DNA from: Sinohyriopsis cumingii | Lineage: Eukaryota > Mollusca > Bivalvia > Unionida > Unionidae | Direction of reading: 5' to 3' | DNA: 64,000 nt | Assembly (NCBI GenBank): GCA_028554795.2 | Contig: CM068839.1 | Coordinates: forward strand, 10,257,220-10,321,219 | Part shown: one piece after another, positions 12,769 through 22,893 of the stretch | Layout: every line of letters begins with the position of its first letter | Numbering within the stretch: position 1 is the stretch's first letter | Translations under genes and position numbers: made by a program | Notes under the pieces: generated by a model | Seen by the model: only the letters and a program-made list of their open reading frames with translations | Database searches by the model: none | Told to the model about the DNA's origin: nothing

Positions 12769-14459
12769 TAAATGAAACTTGGGTAATCCAGCCTCAACAT
12801 GTATGTCCGTTATTTGTAGCATAGCAGATTATATTTATTCTGTTCATATTGTAAAACTATGATTAAGCTTTTATGCAAGTTAGAGATGTATATGATAATA
12901 ATAGGAGGTTGTTTATAATTAGTTGAATAACTATTTGGTTGATTTTAGTTAATATTCGAGAAGAATGGTTCCATGGTGTGCATGGTTTTGAGCGTTGACA
13001 GCCAGTACTTAATTGAAGCCTTGTCTATTTCAATTTACTTTTCTATGCACGGTTACGTAAATGGGTAAAATATTTAGGGTAGAAGGCAGTCTTTAATTCT
13101 ATCAACATGTCCCTTATTAGGCTAACTGTCGTTTAGGACTGGAGTAATCTGAGACAGTGAAGGAGAAATAAGCGATGTTCGATGTCATTTTATCAAGAAT
13201 GGATCGATGTAATCAAAGAAAGGAGTGGAGAAATGTACGACATTAGTTTGCAGGAAGCAGTCAAACATTAAATACAGAGGTTACGTTTTTGTCAAGTCAC
13301 ATTTCAAAGTAAACGACTGTGTCGCATTTTACAACGATAAATTATTTCTTGGAAGGACATATTTATGACGATCAGTTATTTCTTGGAAGGACATTATTGT
13401 AATGGACAAACTATATCCTTCTCTGAGAAAGTCACAGAATAAACAGAAAGAAAAAAGCGCATAGCAATAATAATGTAATCTACGCTATTACCTTAATGAC
13501 CAGCTCATTTACCGACATATAAATGACTTAAGATTGGGAAGCTTGCAAACAATAGGAGTTATATTTTATACGCATATTTAAGAAACAAATAACGCCACCA
13601 GTACAAAAAGGTTAGGAAAAAAATATTGGATCTCTTAGTCATACACAACCGAAGTAAAAATGGCACGAACAAGCAAAGCCTGAAGCCTTAATACATGTTA
13701 TATCAAAGCACCTGTAAGTCGTTCACCAGGTGTTCCAAAATTATACCTGCCTAAAATTGCGCAAACACCTGGTGCATGATGTCAAATATCTGTATGTTTT
13801 GTTTTTACTTCGATACACAATGATTGTTCGCACGATTTCGACTTTAATTTCAAAGCGACCGCTATGATCGAGTCAGCCTGAGGGAGGACTGGATACCAAA
13901 TGATTTGTCTGGTCTCCGTCATCGACGAGGAAATTTAGGAATTTAAAAAAATAAAGAAAAACCGAAGTATCTGCAAAGGTTAATCAGAACACGTAAGGGT
14001 CTCAGGCAGAAGCACACGTGATCTATTACAGTACACGCTAATGGTTACCTTGTTTATCAAATTACATCATGTGCACATCACACACCAGCATAGCATTCCT
14101 TACAGGCGACTTGACTGAGTTGATTTTTGTCTTCTTCATGTTTGTTTGTTTTTATTTTTCATGTACTCTTTTTTTTAACAATTGGAACTTTTGCAGATAT
14201 CTCCATATGGTATCATAATATTTTTGGCGTGGTTCTGTTTTGTCTCGTGCATTTCAGTTTGTGTATGAGTTCTCTGCCATTTTCCTACTATTTCACCCTT
14301 TTAATACGGTATCACTTCATCGAAATATGTCCCAGCATATACACTTTGTGGATTACCACCCTTTGGAAAGATAACATCACTGCCACAATGATGTAAATTT
14401 GGTGGTAAAATGACACCTGGAAGAAAATTGTACACTTTAATAACATCATCACACTGAGT
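12769..14459. other. Host sequence without recognised features
   Basis: AT-rich DNA. The open frame around 14127-14396 is hydrophobic but has no homology I can name and overlaps no other signal. Confidence 0.35.
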
Positions 14460-14760
14460 TCCGGTGGCCTAGTAGTTAGAGCGTCCGCCTCGGATGCGGG
14501 AGGTCGTGGGTTTGATCCCATGCCGAGTCATACCAAAGACTTACAAAAATGGTACTAACAGCTACCTCGCTTGGCGCTTAGCATTACGAGGTTAGGACTG
14601 GTCGGACTGGTGTCAGGATAATGTGATTGGTTGGGACATCATGCTACATGTCTGCGGCGTGATGCCTCAGTGCTAGACATAACCATAAACTGTCACACTG
14701 CAGACATCGTAGCGATATGACTGAAACATTGTTAAAGCTACGTTAGAAATCAAATCACAC
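14460..14760 (+). mobile_element. tRNA-derived SINE, full-length copy
   Basis: The head GGTGGCCTAGTAGTTAGAGC is an A-box-like stretch and GGTCGTGGGTTTGATCCCA a B box, spaced as in a tRNA. The body then has GGTTAGGACTGGTCGG, GGGACATCATGCTACATGT and the end AAATCAAATCACAC. The body recurs without the head at 6841-7003. It is a SINE and not a working tRNA gene because no acceptor stem is formed. Confidence 0.75.
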
Positions 14761-15779
14761 TGAATTCATACTGCATTTCCTGTGATATTTTCACTACAAT
14801 GTCTGTAGTGCAAATTGTGACGATTTTACCTAAGACGAAGGGGAAAATGTCAGAAATACTTTATTTACAGGGACGTAGGACTGACGACGTTTTAAGGTAG
14901 CAAGCGGTAGACTTCACAATATACAGGTCAAGACACAAAGAACCGCCGTATACAGTCTGATTGACATTTTTACACCTGATTTCAATTATAATAATAAATG
15001 AAAGACTGGAACCAGTCAATGATTTCCTGTATTATTACGCAAAGAAGCACTGAGGTTTACATAACCCTGGGGTCAAAACAGCCTTTAGGCAGTGATATAT
15101 TCTGAACGAGTATGAACTAAGAAGAGCGTGATATCCGAGATGGGATATTGTAGGAAATCCAAGAGGTGTTCCGATTTCGTAGAGATAAATAATCCACTTT
15201 CATTGATTTCATCTGAAAAGACTCAATTAATCTGAATTTTATCATTTTCAAATGTTTTTCTAAAATGACGAGAAAATTGACATGCTATTAAGGTAAACTA
15301 ATGGAACAGGTTAATATATTAGGTCACAATTTTTTTAATCTTATAGCTTTATCAACACATTGGATCAGGGGCTAAACACAGAGAAAAGAGTTTATATTAA
15401 TAACAATTATAATTAGAATGCGCAGAAATTGATTAAATTATCTACCATAGATTGACAAATATTTGCAATTCAAATATCGTCCCTCTTTATACGCGGTTAT
15501 GATTAAAAACATAATACTTGTTGACAATATAAAGAGTCCTTATTTGGATCCAATTTATTTGGTAAGGAAAAATGTAATTATAAATTTTGGACTAATTCTT
15601 AAATTAATTAAAATCTTTTTTAAAAAATCAAAGGGGTGCAGTGAATTTCTTCTTTACTTATTTTTTTGCAAATAAACGCTTACATTATTATCCAAACAGA
15701 TTGGAGTCAATCATAACAATACTAAAAAAAAGAGTTTGTGTAATGCATATTCCGTTGATTGGAAGAAAAGTAATAAACT
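14761..15779. other. Host sequence without recognised features
   Basis: AT-rich DNA up to the minisatellite remnant next to element A. Confidence 0.4.
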
Positions 15780-15822
15780 ATCATCGTAAGTACATACGGG
15801 TACTTAGTACTCATTCAATGAT
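15780..15822 (+). repeat. Left remnant of the 48-bp minisatellite plus target duplication of A
   Basis: ACGGGTACTTAGTACTCATT here is part of the 48-bp unit that continues at 34158. The last six bases AATGAT (15817-15822) are repeated exactly at 34158-34163 and are the target-site duplication of element A. Confidence 0.9.
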
Positions 15823-16325
15823 AGTAGTGAATGGGGTGAGATTAGCGACAATGGGAATTAGCATTAAAAACACCCCCTGGGTAAGATTAGCGACAATGGA
15901 AATTTAACATTAACCACCCTGGGTAAGATTAGCGACAATGGAAATTTAACATGGGCAAAAAACCCTGGGTAAGATTAGCGACAATGGAATTTAACATTGG
16001 AGAAAGGAAAAAAAGGAAATATCCATTTTAGCGACAAAGGCATTCGAACAATGGAAAAAAATATCGATTCTAGGGACAAAGGCAATTGAACATGGGGAAT
16101 AGAGTTTGGGTCTGTCTAGGGACAAGGGGAATTGAACATGGGAATAGAGTTTGGGTTTGTCTACGGACAAAGGGGAATTGAACATGTTAGAAAAAAAAAC
16201 TACTTTAGGGACAAGGGGAATTGAACATGGGATTTTTTTTTTAAAAAAAATTATAAAAGGGGTAGGCAATCGAAAGGCTATCTCTTTTCGAGAAATATGG
16301 GTGGCCCTGAAAAGGGCCTTTGGGT
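15823..16325 (+). repeat. Left terminal inverted repeat of element A
   Basis: The outer part has units with the core TGGGTAAGATTAGCGACAATGG; inner units have other cores (TCTAGGGACAAAGG, TCTACGGACAAAGG, CTTTAGGGACAAGGGG). The innermost part contains the histone-type stem-loop read on the minus strand. It is the inverted counterpart of about 33615-34157, with one unit gained or lost on each side. Confidence 0.85.
16280..16318 (-). terminator. Histone-type mRNA 3' end of the left minus-strand gene (A), inside the TIR
   Basis: On the minus strand: flank CCCAAA, stem GGCCCT, loop TTTC, stem AGGGCC (16318 down to 16303), ACCCA, then CGAAAAGAGA (about 16289-16280). It lies 25 bases after the stop of the 78-residue gene and is the inverted copy of the signal after R3. 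Confidence 0.88.
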
Positions 16326-16342
16326 TTATGTTAATATTAATA

Positions 16343-16579
16343 TTAACATAGATGGCATCTGTCACATCTTCTTCTTCTTCTTCTTAAACTCCTTCTAACT
16401 GCCGGTCCATACACAAGTACCCTCTTGAGACATCCTTGTCTTTCTATGTAAACTCTCCTCATCCATTGACTAGTATCTGTCCTATCAACAACAGTCCACT
16501 TGGACCGGACATACATGAGCATGTCCGTCCTAAACATCATGGAAGACACAAGGGTGGATGACTCAACTGTGGTCCACAT
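16343..16579 (-). CDS. Left-end small basic protein, element A
   Basis: The 78-residue product is conserved in element B (76 residues): the first 31 residues are identical and the Arg-rich C-terminal end keeps a CxxC-xxC pattern (CDRCHLC in A, CRRCPLC in B). This pattern of conservation and the flanking signals argue that it is a real gene. It has its own TATA box on the minus strand and ends in a histone-type stem-loop 25 bases after the stop. The basic Cys-containing tail suggests nucleic-acid or zinc binding; the family is unknown to me. Confidence 0.6.
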   Translation of the reverse strand: MWTTVESSTLVSSMMFRTDMLMYVRSKWTVVDRTDTSQWMRRVYIERQGCLKRVLVYGPAVRRSLRRRRRRCDRCHLC

Positions 16580-16623
16580 CTTGAAGCGACGAGAACAAGT
16601 GAATCAATGCACTGAACTGCGCT

Positions 16624-16631
16624 TATTTATA
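16624..16631 (-). promoter_or_regulatory. TATA box of the left minus-strand gene (A)
   Basis: TATAAATA on the minus strand, 45 bases before the ATG; conserved in B at 36589-36596. Confidence 0.6.
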
Positions 16632-16668
16632 GGTACAGGAAGGATTGAAACGGATTGAGTTCATTCAC

Positions 16669-16750
16669 CAATCGAAACACGCGTTACAAAATTCAGTCAG
16701 CCCGCATCCAATCCGAAGAGAGCAGTCTGTGACGTCACGTGGTCTATATA
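16669..16750 (+). promoter_or_regulatory. L1 promoter: CCAAT, CRE, E-box and TATA (A)
   Basis: In order: two CCAAT-like boxes (ACCAATCG about 16670, ATCCAATCC about 16709), the CRE palindrome TGACGTCA (16730-16737) overlapping an E-box CACGTG (16736-16741), and TATATA (16745-16750), about 50 bases before the L1 ATG. Element B keeps all of these. CCAAT plus TATA plus a stem-loop 3' end resembles a histone gene layout. Confidence 0.65.
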
Positions 16751-16798
16751 GATTCGTTAGCGCTTGTGTGCAGTCAATCTATGCGACAGTGATTCAAC

Positions 16799-17356
16799 AT
16801 GACGGAAACTCAGAAAACGATCCATTGGGGTGCACCAGCAGTGGAGACCGCCCAAGGGAACCCGGACTTACTTTCAGAAGAGGTACATTGGGATTTTGTG
16901 GATTTTCTTACCTCGCAAGAATTTGTTCCGGAACCTTCGTCTCATTCTTCATTACCGCAAGTGGAGAATTTTAGACAGAGACAGAAAGAAGAATTGGAGA
17001 AATTTATGCAACAGCAAAAGGAAGCGGAACAAGCTTTTCTCCTACAGCAACAGCAACAGCAACAAGAAGAGGTAAGAAAAAAACAAGAAGAAGAAGAAGT
17101 AGCAGCAAAGAAACAAGAGGGTGAAAATCAAACGGCCACGGTACTGTTGGACATTTTAGCGGAGTTAAGAAGTCTGAAACAAATGTATCAGACTTCTTTA
17201 TCACGACCGAAGAGAATACGACCTTCCCGAGCTAAACACGCCAAACCTGTGACTAAGCCTATCGTACCACCCTTAGTGATTGCAACCCAATCATCATCAT
17301 CAGAAGTAGGCCTCGGCCGTGGCAAAGGCTTAAGGCAGTTAAAGTTGATTGCTTAA
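16799..17356 (+). CDS. L1 acidic Q-rich coiled-coil protein, element A
   Basis: The 185-residue product has an acidic-hydrophobic N-terminal part (WDFVDFLTSQEF about residues 31-42), a Gln/Glu-rich coiled coil (about 55-105), a leucine-rich helix (VLLDILAELRSLKQMY, about 114-129) and a basic, proline-containing end. The N-terminal motif looks like an acidic activation segment, so a regulatory role is possible, but the family is not recognised. The start is the first ATG after the promoter. The stop is followed 21 bases later by a histone-type stem-loop. Confidence 0.65.
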   Translation: MTETQKTIHWGAPAVETAQGNPDLLSEEVHWDFVDFLTSQEFVPEPSSHSSLPQVENFRQRQKEELEKFMQQQKEAEQAFLLQQQQQQQEEVRKKQEEEEVAAKKQEGENQTATVLLDILAELRSLKQMYQTSLSRPKRIRPSRAKHAKPVTKPIVPPLVIATQSSSSEVGLGRGKGLRQLKLIA

Positions 17357-17377
17357 ACTCACCCCTTCACCAAAATT

Positions 17378-17416
17378 GGCCCTTTTCAGGGCCACCCACT
17401 TCTCTCGAAAAGAGAT
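17378..17416 (+). terminator. Histone-type mRNA 3' end after L1 (A)
   Basis: Stem GGCCCT (17378-17383), loop TTTC, stem AGGGCC (17388-17393), ACCCA, then CTCTCGAAAAGAGAT. It shows all the histone hallmarks and lies 21 bases after the L1 stop. Confidence 0.88.
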
Positions 17417-17624
17417 AGCCTTTCAATTTGCCAATAACTCAAAAATCAACAACAAAAAAAAACATTTTACCCTTATAGTACATGTCTGTGTATGAGTGCG
17501 TGTGTGTAGCTTCTTATTTTAAAATCAAAACTCAAAGACACTTACCTTATATAATTAATGTATTCTTCTCTCAATAGTTACAATCCAATTCACAATTCAC
17601 AACAGAACACTTTATAAATTACAT
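17417..17624. other. Intergenic spacer between convergent genes (A)
   Basis: L1 (plus) and the zinc-knuckle gene (minus) converge here. No AATAAA is seen on the plus strand. Confidence 0.4.
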
Positions 17625-18094
17625 TCACTTCTTCTGTTTCTTTTTTTTCTCTCTCTTTTTTTTCAATTTCTTCACCGTCACAGTCTTTTCCTCCTCTTCT
17701 TCCTCACTTTCTTCCCTTCTTCTTTTCTTCTCCGGTTTCTTTTTCTTCACCTGGCTGCTTTCTTCCTCTGAAGAATCTCTCTCTTCTTCTGAAGAATCCC
17801 TCTTTTCTTCCGACTCCTCTTGTTTCTTTTTTGAGCAATTTGGAGACCAATGTCCTTTTCTTGACAATAATAACAGGTATCTTGACTTTTGTCTTTTCTA
17901 GCCCCTGTTTTCGTTCTTTTTTGACGGTCTGGACACTCTGAAGACCAATGCCCTTTCTTCTGACAGATATAGCAAGTATCTTGACTTTTATCTCGAAAGG
18001 AAGGAGAGTAGTCCGTAGGCTGGTCTGAAGAGAATTTTCTAATGACCCCTCGCAAAGCTCTGATGAAACGTTCCATCTGGGTAGTCTCTTCCAT
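17625..18094 (-). pseudogene. Zinc-knuckle protein gene, element A, one-base frameshift
   Basis: Read on the minus strand from the ATG at 18094, the frame gives a CCHC knuckle (CYICQKKGHWSSEC), then a second (CYYCQ...GHWSPNC) interrupted by a one-base deletion near 17863, then a Ser/Glu-rich and a Lys-rich tail. In B the second knuckle is intact but a TAA falls before the first one. CCHC knuckles bind single-stranded nucleic acid. The upstream ATG at 18142 lies too near the TATA box (18151-18158) to be in the transcript. Confidence 0.7.
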
Positions 18095-18150
18095 CGTTGT
18101 GCTCGGTTTGAGAGTGAAATGAATAGTGAAAGGACAAGACACACACCCTT

Positions 18151-18183
18151 TTTATATACACTGGTTTGCCATGACTATAAATT
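18151..18183. promoter_or_regulatory. Divergent TATA boxes between the zinc-knuckle and polymerase genes (A)
   Basis: TATATAAA on the minus strand (18158-18151) serves the zinc-knuckle gene; TATAAATT on the plus strand (18176-18183) lies 47 bases before the polymerase N-domain ATG. In B the plus-strand box is kept and the minus-strand one is changed to TATGTAAAA. Confidence 0.6.
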
Positions 18184-18229
18184 AGTCTATGGTGTTTAAA
18201 CTTGAGTCATTTGACGTTTTGCACTCAAG

Positions 18230-18883
18230 ATGAAACGATCCTATTCATTCGAGAAGAAAGAAGAAGAAAGTAAGAGGCAGAAACGTGATCTATCGCCTCG
18301 TACCAGAGCTGAAGTCTTGGCACAAATTCATGCCAGTGATTTTGAAGAGGACATGAGTGAACCAGAATCCGAACCCTCTAAACAAAGTTCACCACCCTTA
18401 GTCAACCCTGAAAAGTACTATTCCATTCGAGAGACGGAAAAGCGCTCCTCTAGAAAATTTAGAACCACGGCTTACAAATACACAGTGAAGTTTAAAGATT
18501 TCAAGTCCGACGTACCATTGGAGAAAGCAGAAGGGTTTATTACCGAGATGTGGGATTCTTTGCTCACCGCACTCAAGCGACAATGTCAACCCAAAGAAGA
18601 CGATCGCTTGACACTATCCATAGATCACGACACCTTGAAATCCCCTGTTTGGATCGAGTTTAGCAGACCCGCAGAACTAACCCCTTCCAAAGTCATGGAC
18701 AAGATTCAACACGTACAACAATCTAATGACCAGTTTGACATCACCGATGGTAAAGCCACACTGAAAATGGCCCACGTCTCTCCTCCTCAAGGGACCGGAC
18801 AACGCAATAAGGTGCTATTGGTGAACGACCTTCGCAGCAGAGTCTCGTCCAAATTCACAATTCTCAAGACCAGATGTATTTAG
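18230..18883 (+). CDS. N-terminal domain of Polinton PolB in its own frame, element A
   Basis: The 217-residue product starts with a basic segment and an acidic Ser-rich linker, then a domain with KSPVWIEFSRPAELTPSKVM, VQQSNDQFDIT and VSPPQGTGQ, which I recognise as the region that precedes the exonuclease part in PolB of Polintons and adintoviruses. The remainder of PolB begins in the -1 frame at an ATG overlapping this stop by ten bases. The same layout is seen in B. Coding in the -1 frame resembling PolB extends back about 60 bases before that ATG, so the two were probably one protein. Confidence 0.75.
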   Translation: MKRSYSFEKKEEESKRQKRDLSPRTRAEVLAQIHASDFEEDMSEPESEPSKQSSPPLVNPEKYYSIRETEKRSSRKFRTTAYKYTVKFKDFKSDVPLEKAEGFITEMWDSLLTALKRQCQPKEDDRLTLSIDHDTLKSPVWIEFSRPAELTPSKVMDKIQHVQQSNDQFDITDGKATLKMAHVSPPQGTGQRNKVLLVNDLRSRVSSKFTILKTRCI

Positions 18884-21800
18884 CCCGAGCCATCGTTGTG
18901 GGACGAACCTATGCCAACAAAAACGACACGGTAGAATGGAAAAGAGCCTGGAAAACTATTCAACGATCCGACCGAGCCAAATAACGAAACGAAGCAGAAC
19001 TCCTGTTACAACAAGCCGGACTGTCCAAAGACACACCCTGTGGCATTCCTGAGATGCAGAAATTGCAAGATGTCCTAGCTCCACTCTACACCTTGAAAGT
19101 GCACCTTCAAGAAATGCGCGGACCTCTGTTGTTTCGAGGGAAAGACTTTAAGGACGGAACATACATTCATGTCTATTATCATGATGACCATTTCGATACC
19201 ATTACCACCATCACTGGATTCCTGGGATACAGTTATTACTGTGAGAAATGTGACTATGGCTATAACAATCGAGAGCAACACAAACATTGCGGATGGAAAT
19301 GCCCAGGATGTTTGGCCTCTCCACCCTGTCTGAGCGAAGGACAAGAAAGAGTACATTGTCCTGCTTGTCTGCGTACGTTTGTCAGCCCTGCCTGTTACCA
19401 ACAACATCTGAAGACGCAAGGTTCACAGCAGAAATGTGCTTGTCAACTGCTGAGATTGTGCCCTACGTGTCGACAAGGCCTACGTACCAACAGTACCAAG
19501 ACAAACGTATGTTCAGGAAAAAAAATGTCACATTTGTCATCACATCGTGGACTTGAAACACCAATGCTACGTGCAAAAATACCAACCCCCACCAGAGAAA
19601 GAGGACGGTCACAAGAAGAAAGGCAATTTCATCTTTTTCGATTTCGAATGCATGCAAGAGACTGGCATTCACATTCCTAATTTCTGCGTGGCTCATCGAG
19701 GGTGCGAGAAGTACATTCAAGAACCTATCTTCAGTCATTGCCCTCACTGCAGCAAGATTCCCGGAGGGCGTGAAAAAATCTTTCGAGGACCGAACACGTT
19801 AGCCGATTTTGCCCAATGGGTCTTAGATCCCATCGACAAGACATGGAGCCAAGAGGACATCGAACGTTACGGAAATTGTCATCGTCATGCCACAGTGATG
19901 GCTCACAATTTCTCCGGATACGATGGACAGTTTCTTCTCAGATACTATACGGAACAAGGCACCGAACGTCCTAAAGTCACTTTGAACGGAGCCAAAATCA
20001 TTTTCATGCAAGTGGGACAAGTGCAGTTTAAAGATTCGATGAGCTATTTGGCCATGCCTTTGAGTCGAATGCCTAAAACGTTTGGAATAACAGAAATGGC
20101 TAAAGGGTACTTTCCACACTTTTTCAATACGGAAGCCAATCAACACGCCGTTCTACCCCATTTGCCTGAGGCTCACTATTACGACCCCGACAACATGCGT
20201 ACCGAACAACGAGAAGCTTTCTACGCTTGGTACCAGACTCACGCCTCCGACTCTTTCGACTTTCAGGAAGAAATGCTAAAGTATTGTCGTTCCGACGTGG
20301 ACATTTTACGGCGTTGCTGTGGAAAATTTCGAGAACTGTTCATGGAACACGGAGGGGTCGATCCTTTGAAAGAAGCTTGCACCATTGCCAAAGCGTGTTC
20401 CTTAGTGTATCGACAACGATTCATGCCTGAAAACACCGTGGCTGTCATCAGTCCTCAAACGATCCACTATGTCAAACGTCAATACTCGGTCAAAGCCCTA
20501 CGTTGGTTACATTACTTGTGCGACAAGGAAGACAAATGGATTCAGCATGCCCACAACGGAGAAGGCGAAAAGACCATCGGAACGCATTCGGTCGATGGCT
20601 GGGACTTAGAAAACCCCAAGATCGTGTACGAGTTTAACGGTTGCTTATTTCACGGATGTCCCGTCTGTTACCCTGGTCGTAGCACTAAAAATCAGTTTTT
20701 ACAACGAACCATGGAAGACTTGTACCAGGCCACTTGTCAGCGGTGCCTAAAGTTGGAACAGGAAGGATACCAAGTGGTGGAAATGTGGGAACACGAGTAC
20801 GATCACCGTATGAAAACCGATCCCGAGTTTAAACGCCTCGTGGAAAGTTACCAGTTCATGGACCCGCTGAACCCGAGTTTAGTTTGTACGGAGGAAGGAC
20901 CAGTGCCACCTGTTTGCTGTACCAAGCCGACGAAGAGAAAGGAGAAGAAATCAAATACTTGGACGTGTGTTCGCTGTATCCTTACGTGTGCAAATATTGT
21001 CGCTTTCCTGTAGGGCACCCGCAATTGCTGACGGAACACATCGACCTGAAAAACATTCGACAATACGAAGGTCTGATCAAGTGCAAAGTTTTACCGCCCA
21101 TAGACTTGTACCATCCCGTCTTACCTCACCATTGCCAAGGCAAACTGATGTTTCCTTTGTGCCGTAGTTGTGCCGAAACGTGCAACCAAAACCAGCCCTG
21201 CCATCACACCCAGGAAGAACGGGCCTTGACTTGGACGTGGGTCAGCGTGGAATTGTTCAAAGCTCTGGACATGGGATACCAACTGTTAGAAGTGTACGAA
21301 ATTTGTCACTTTCCCAAGACAGAAGAATACCACAAGGGTGACCCCACGCAGAAAGGCATTTTCGCCGACTACGTGGATGCCTTTTTGAAACTGAACCAAG
21401 AAGCCAGCGGCTATCCTATCTGGTGTCACACTTCCGAAGACGAAAAGACATTCAAAGAGAAATACTATGAACAAGAAGGCATCTCTTTAGACCACATCGA
21501 GAAAAACGAAGGTAGGCGATCGTTTGCCAAAGTGATGTTAAATTGCTTGTGGGGTAAAATGGCACAACGACCGTGTTTACCCAAGACGGAATATTTGACA
21601 GAACTTTCCCGCTACTTCCAGATGATTCACGACAAAACCAAATACATGAAACACGTGGACGTCGTTCGCGAGGATTTGATCTTGGTCAATTACGAAGAAG
21701 ATCTGGACTTTGTACAAGAAGACCCCTTTGGAAATGTCATCATTGCGGCTTACGTGACAGCTCATGCTCGCTTAAAATTGTACGAAGCTTTAGAACTGTT

Positions 21801-22269
21801 AGGGGAACGTGTCCTGTACTTTGACACGGACAGTTGCATTTCCATCCATCACCCGATTCAACATCACCCTGACATCGAAGGAGACCGTTTAGGAGCCTGG
21901 ACAGACGAGCATCCCGACGACAAGATTCTAAGTTTCGTCAGTGGTGGTCCCAAAAATTACGGCTACGAATACCGGGACAAACAAGAAGAAGTGCACACGA
22001 CGTGCAAAGTGAAAGGACTGACTCTGAATTATCGTACCAGTCGTGTGGTGAACTTTGGGGTATTAAAAGAAGCCTTGCAATCGGGAGAGGATGCAAGCTT
22101 TAAAGTGACCACCTATCAACCGAACAAGATTGTACGTTTACCCACTCACCACATCGTCAGTCGGCCCGTGGAAAAAGTCTATCAAATCGTGTACCAGAAG
22201 CGAGTGCGACTACCCAACCACTTTGCCGTATGGACACGTTGGTATAAAACTTTGGTTGTAAGAGGATAG
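18874..22269 (+). pseudogene. POLB: Protein-primed family-B DNA polymerase, element A, broken
   Basis: PolB replicates Polintons by protein priming. Visible motifs: a Cys/His-rich zinc region; Exo I FFDFEC; Exo II NFSGYDGQF; Exo III YCRSDVDIL; the FNGCLFHGCPVCYP motif of transposon-type PolB; Pol A DVCSLYP; Pol B KVMLNCLWGK; Pol C FDTDS. Breaks relative to B: TAA at 18982-18984, a two-base loss near 19518, a one-base loss near 20878 and a five-base loss near 22224. All three polymerase catalytic motifs are still readable. No restored protein is given here. Confidence 0.93.
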
Positions 22270-22284
22270 CCACCCACCAGAAGG

Positions 22285-22743
22285 ATGACTTCGCCACAGC
22301 AAGAATCGAGTGAGAAACCCGATGAGAACTCCAAGGTCAAACCCTACCATTTTCCAGTCTTCTTACCTGACTATTGTGATTGTGCCCGTCGATTGGACAC
22401 GTTTCAGAAATGGCCTACGGATAGGGAAGGATTACCTTCTTCGCATGTTTTAGCTAGAACAGGATTTGTCTACTTGGGACCTGAGTCAGGATTTGGATAC
22501 GAAGTACAGTGTTTCGCTTGTGGCCTGAAGTTACGAATGGATCTATGTATCTACAAAGATTCAGCTATTCTGGAACATACTCGATGGTCTCCGCAGTGCC
22601 CTTACCTTTCTATGGCCTTTCCACCCATGCCATTACGGTACAATGTTGACGGTACCTTAGAGACGGTACCTTCCAAAACAAGACATAAAAAACATAAAAA
22701 AGGAAAGATGTACAAGCTGGAGACTGCATTGCGACTAGTATAA
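22285..22743 (+). CDS. BIR-domain (IAP-like) protein 1, element A
   Basis: The 152-residue product carries one BIR domain: RLDTFQKWP, LARTGFVYLG, CFAC, LEH and C in RWSPQCPYL. The spacing from CxxC to His is 18 rather than the usual 16. A Lys/His-rich tail follows; there is no RING. BIR proteins block caspases or control division, so a role against host cell death is plausible but inferred. The ATG lies 16 bases past the A polymerase frame and overlaps the polymerase end in B. Its stop TAA sits inside the next TATA box. Confidence 0.85.
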   Translation: MTSPQQESSEKPDENSKVKPYHFPVFLPDYCDCARRLDTFQKWPTDREGLPSSHVLARTGFVYLGPESGFGYEVQCFACGLKLRMDLCIYKDSAILEHTRWSPQCPYLSMAFPPMPLRYNVDGTLETVPSKTRHKKHKKGKMYKLETALRLV

Positions 22744-22746
22744 AAA
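22739..22746 (+). promoter_or_regulatory. TATA box before BIR gene 2 (A), overlapping a stop codon
   Basis: GTATAAAAAGG contains the TAA of the upstream BIR gene; conserved in B at 42715-42722. Confidence 0.55.
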
Positions 22747-22801
22747 GGGGCTATGGTCAAGATCGATAGTTCATTGTGACTACCAAGACCGAGCGAACAA
22801 G

Positions 22802-22893
22802 ATGAATACTTTCTAAGAAACACAAAACAAGTTTAGACAGGCACAATTCAACTGTGGGGCTTCTGAAGTGGAATGCGATTGTGAGCCTTGCGA
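22802..22893 (+). pseudogene. 5' stub of BIR gene 2, element A
   Basis: The segment matches the start of the second BIR gene of B (42778 onward) but has a TAA at its fifth codon and stops at 22893, where about 1.96 kb present in B (42870-44827) is missing. One shared base (A) lies at the junction. Confidence 0.8.

Noticed and set aside
10180-14530. Two tRNA genes
   Set aside because: Only A- and B-box-like parts are present; acceptor stems do not form and SINE bodies follow.
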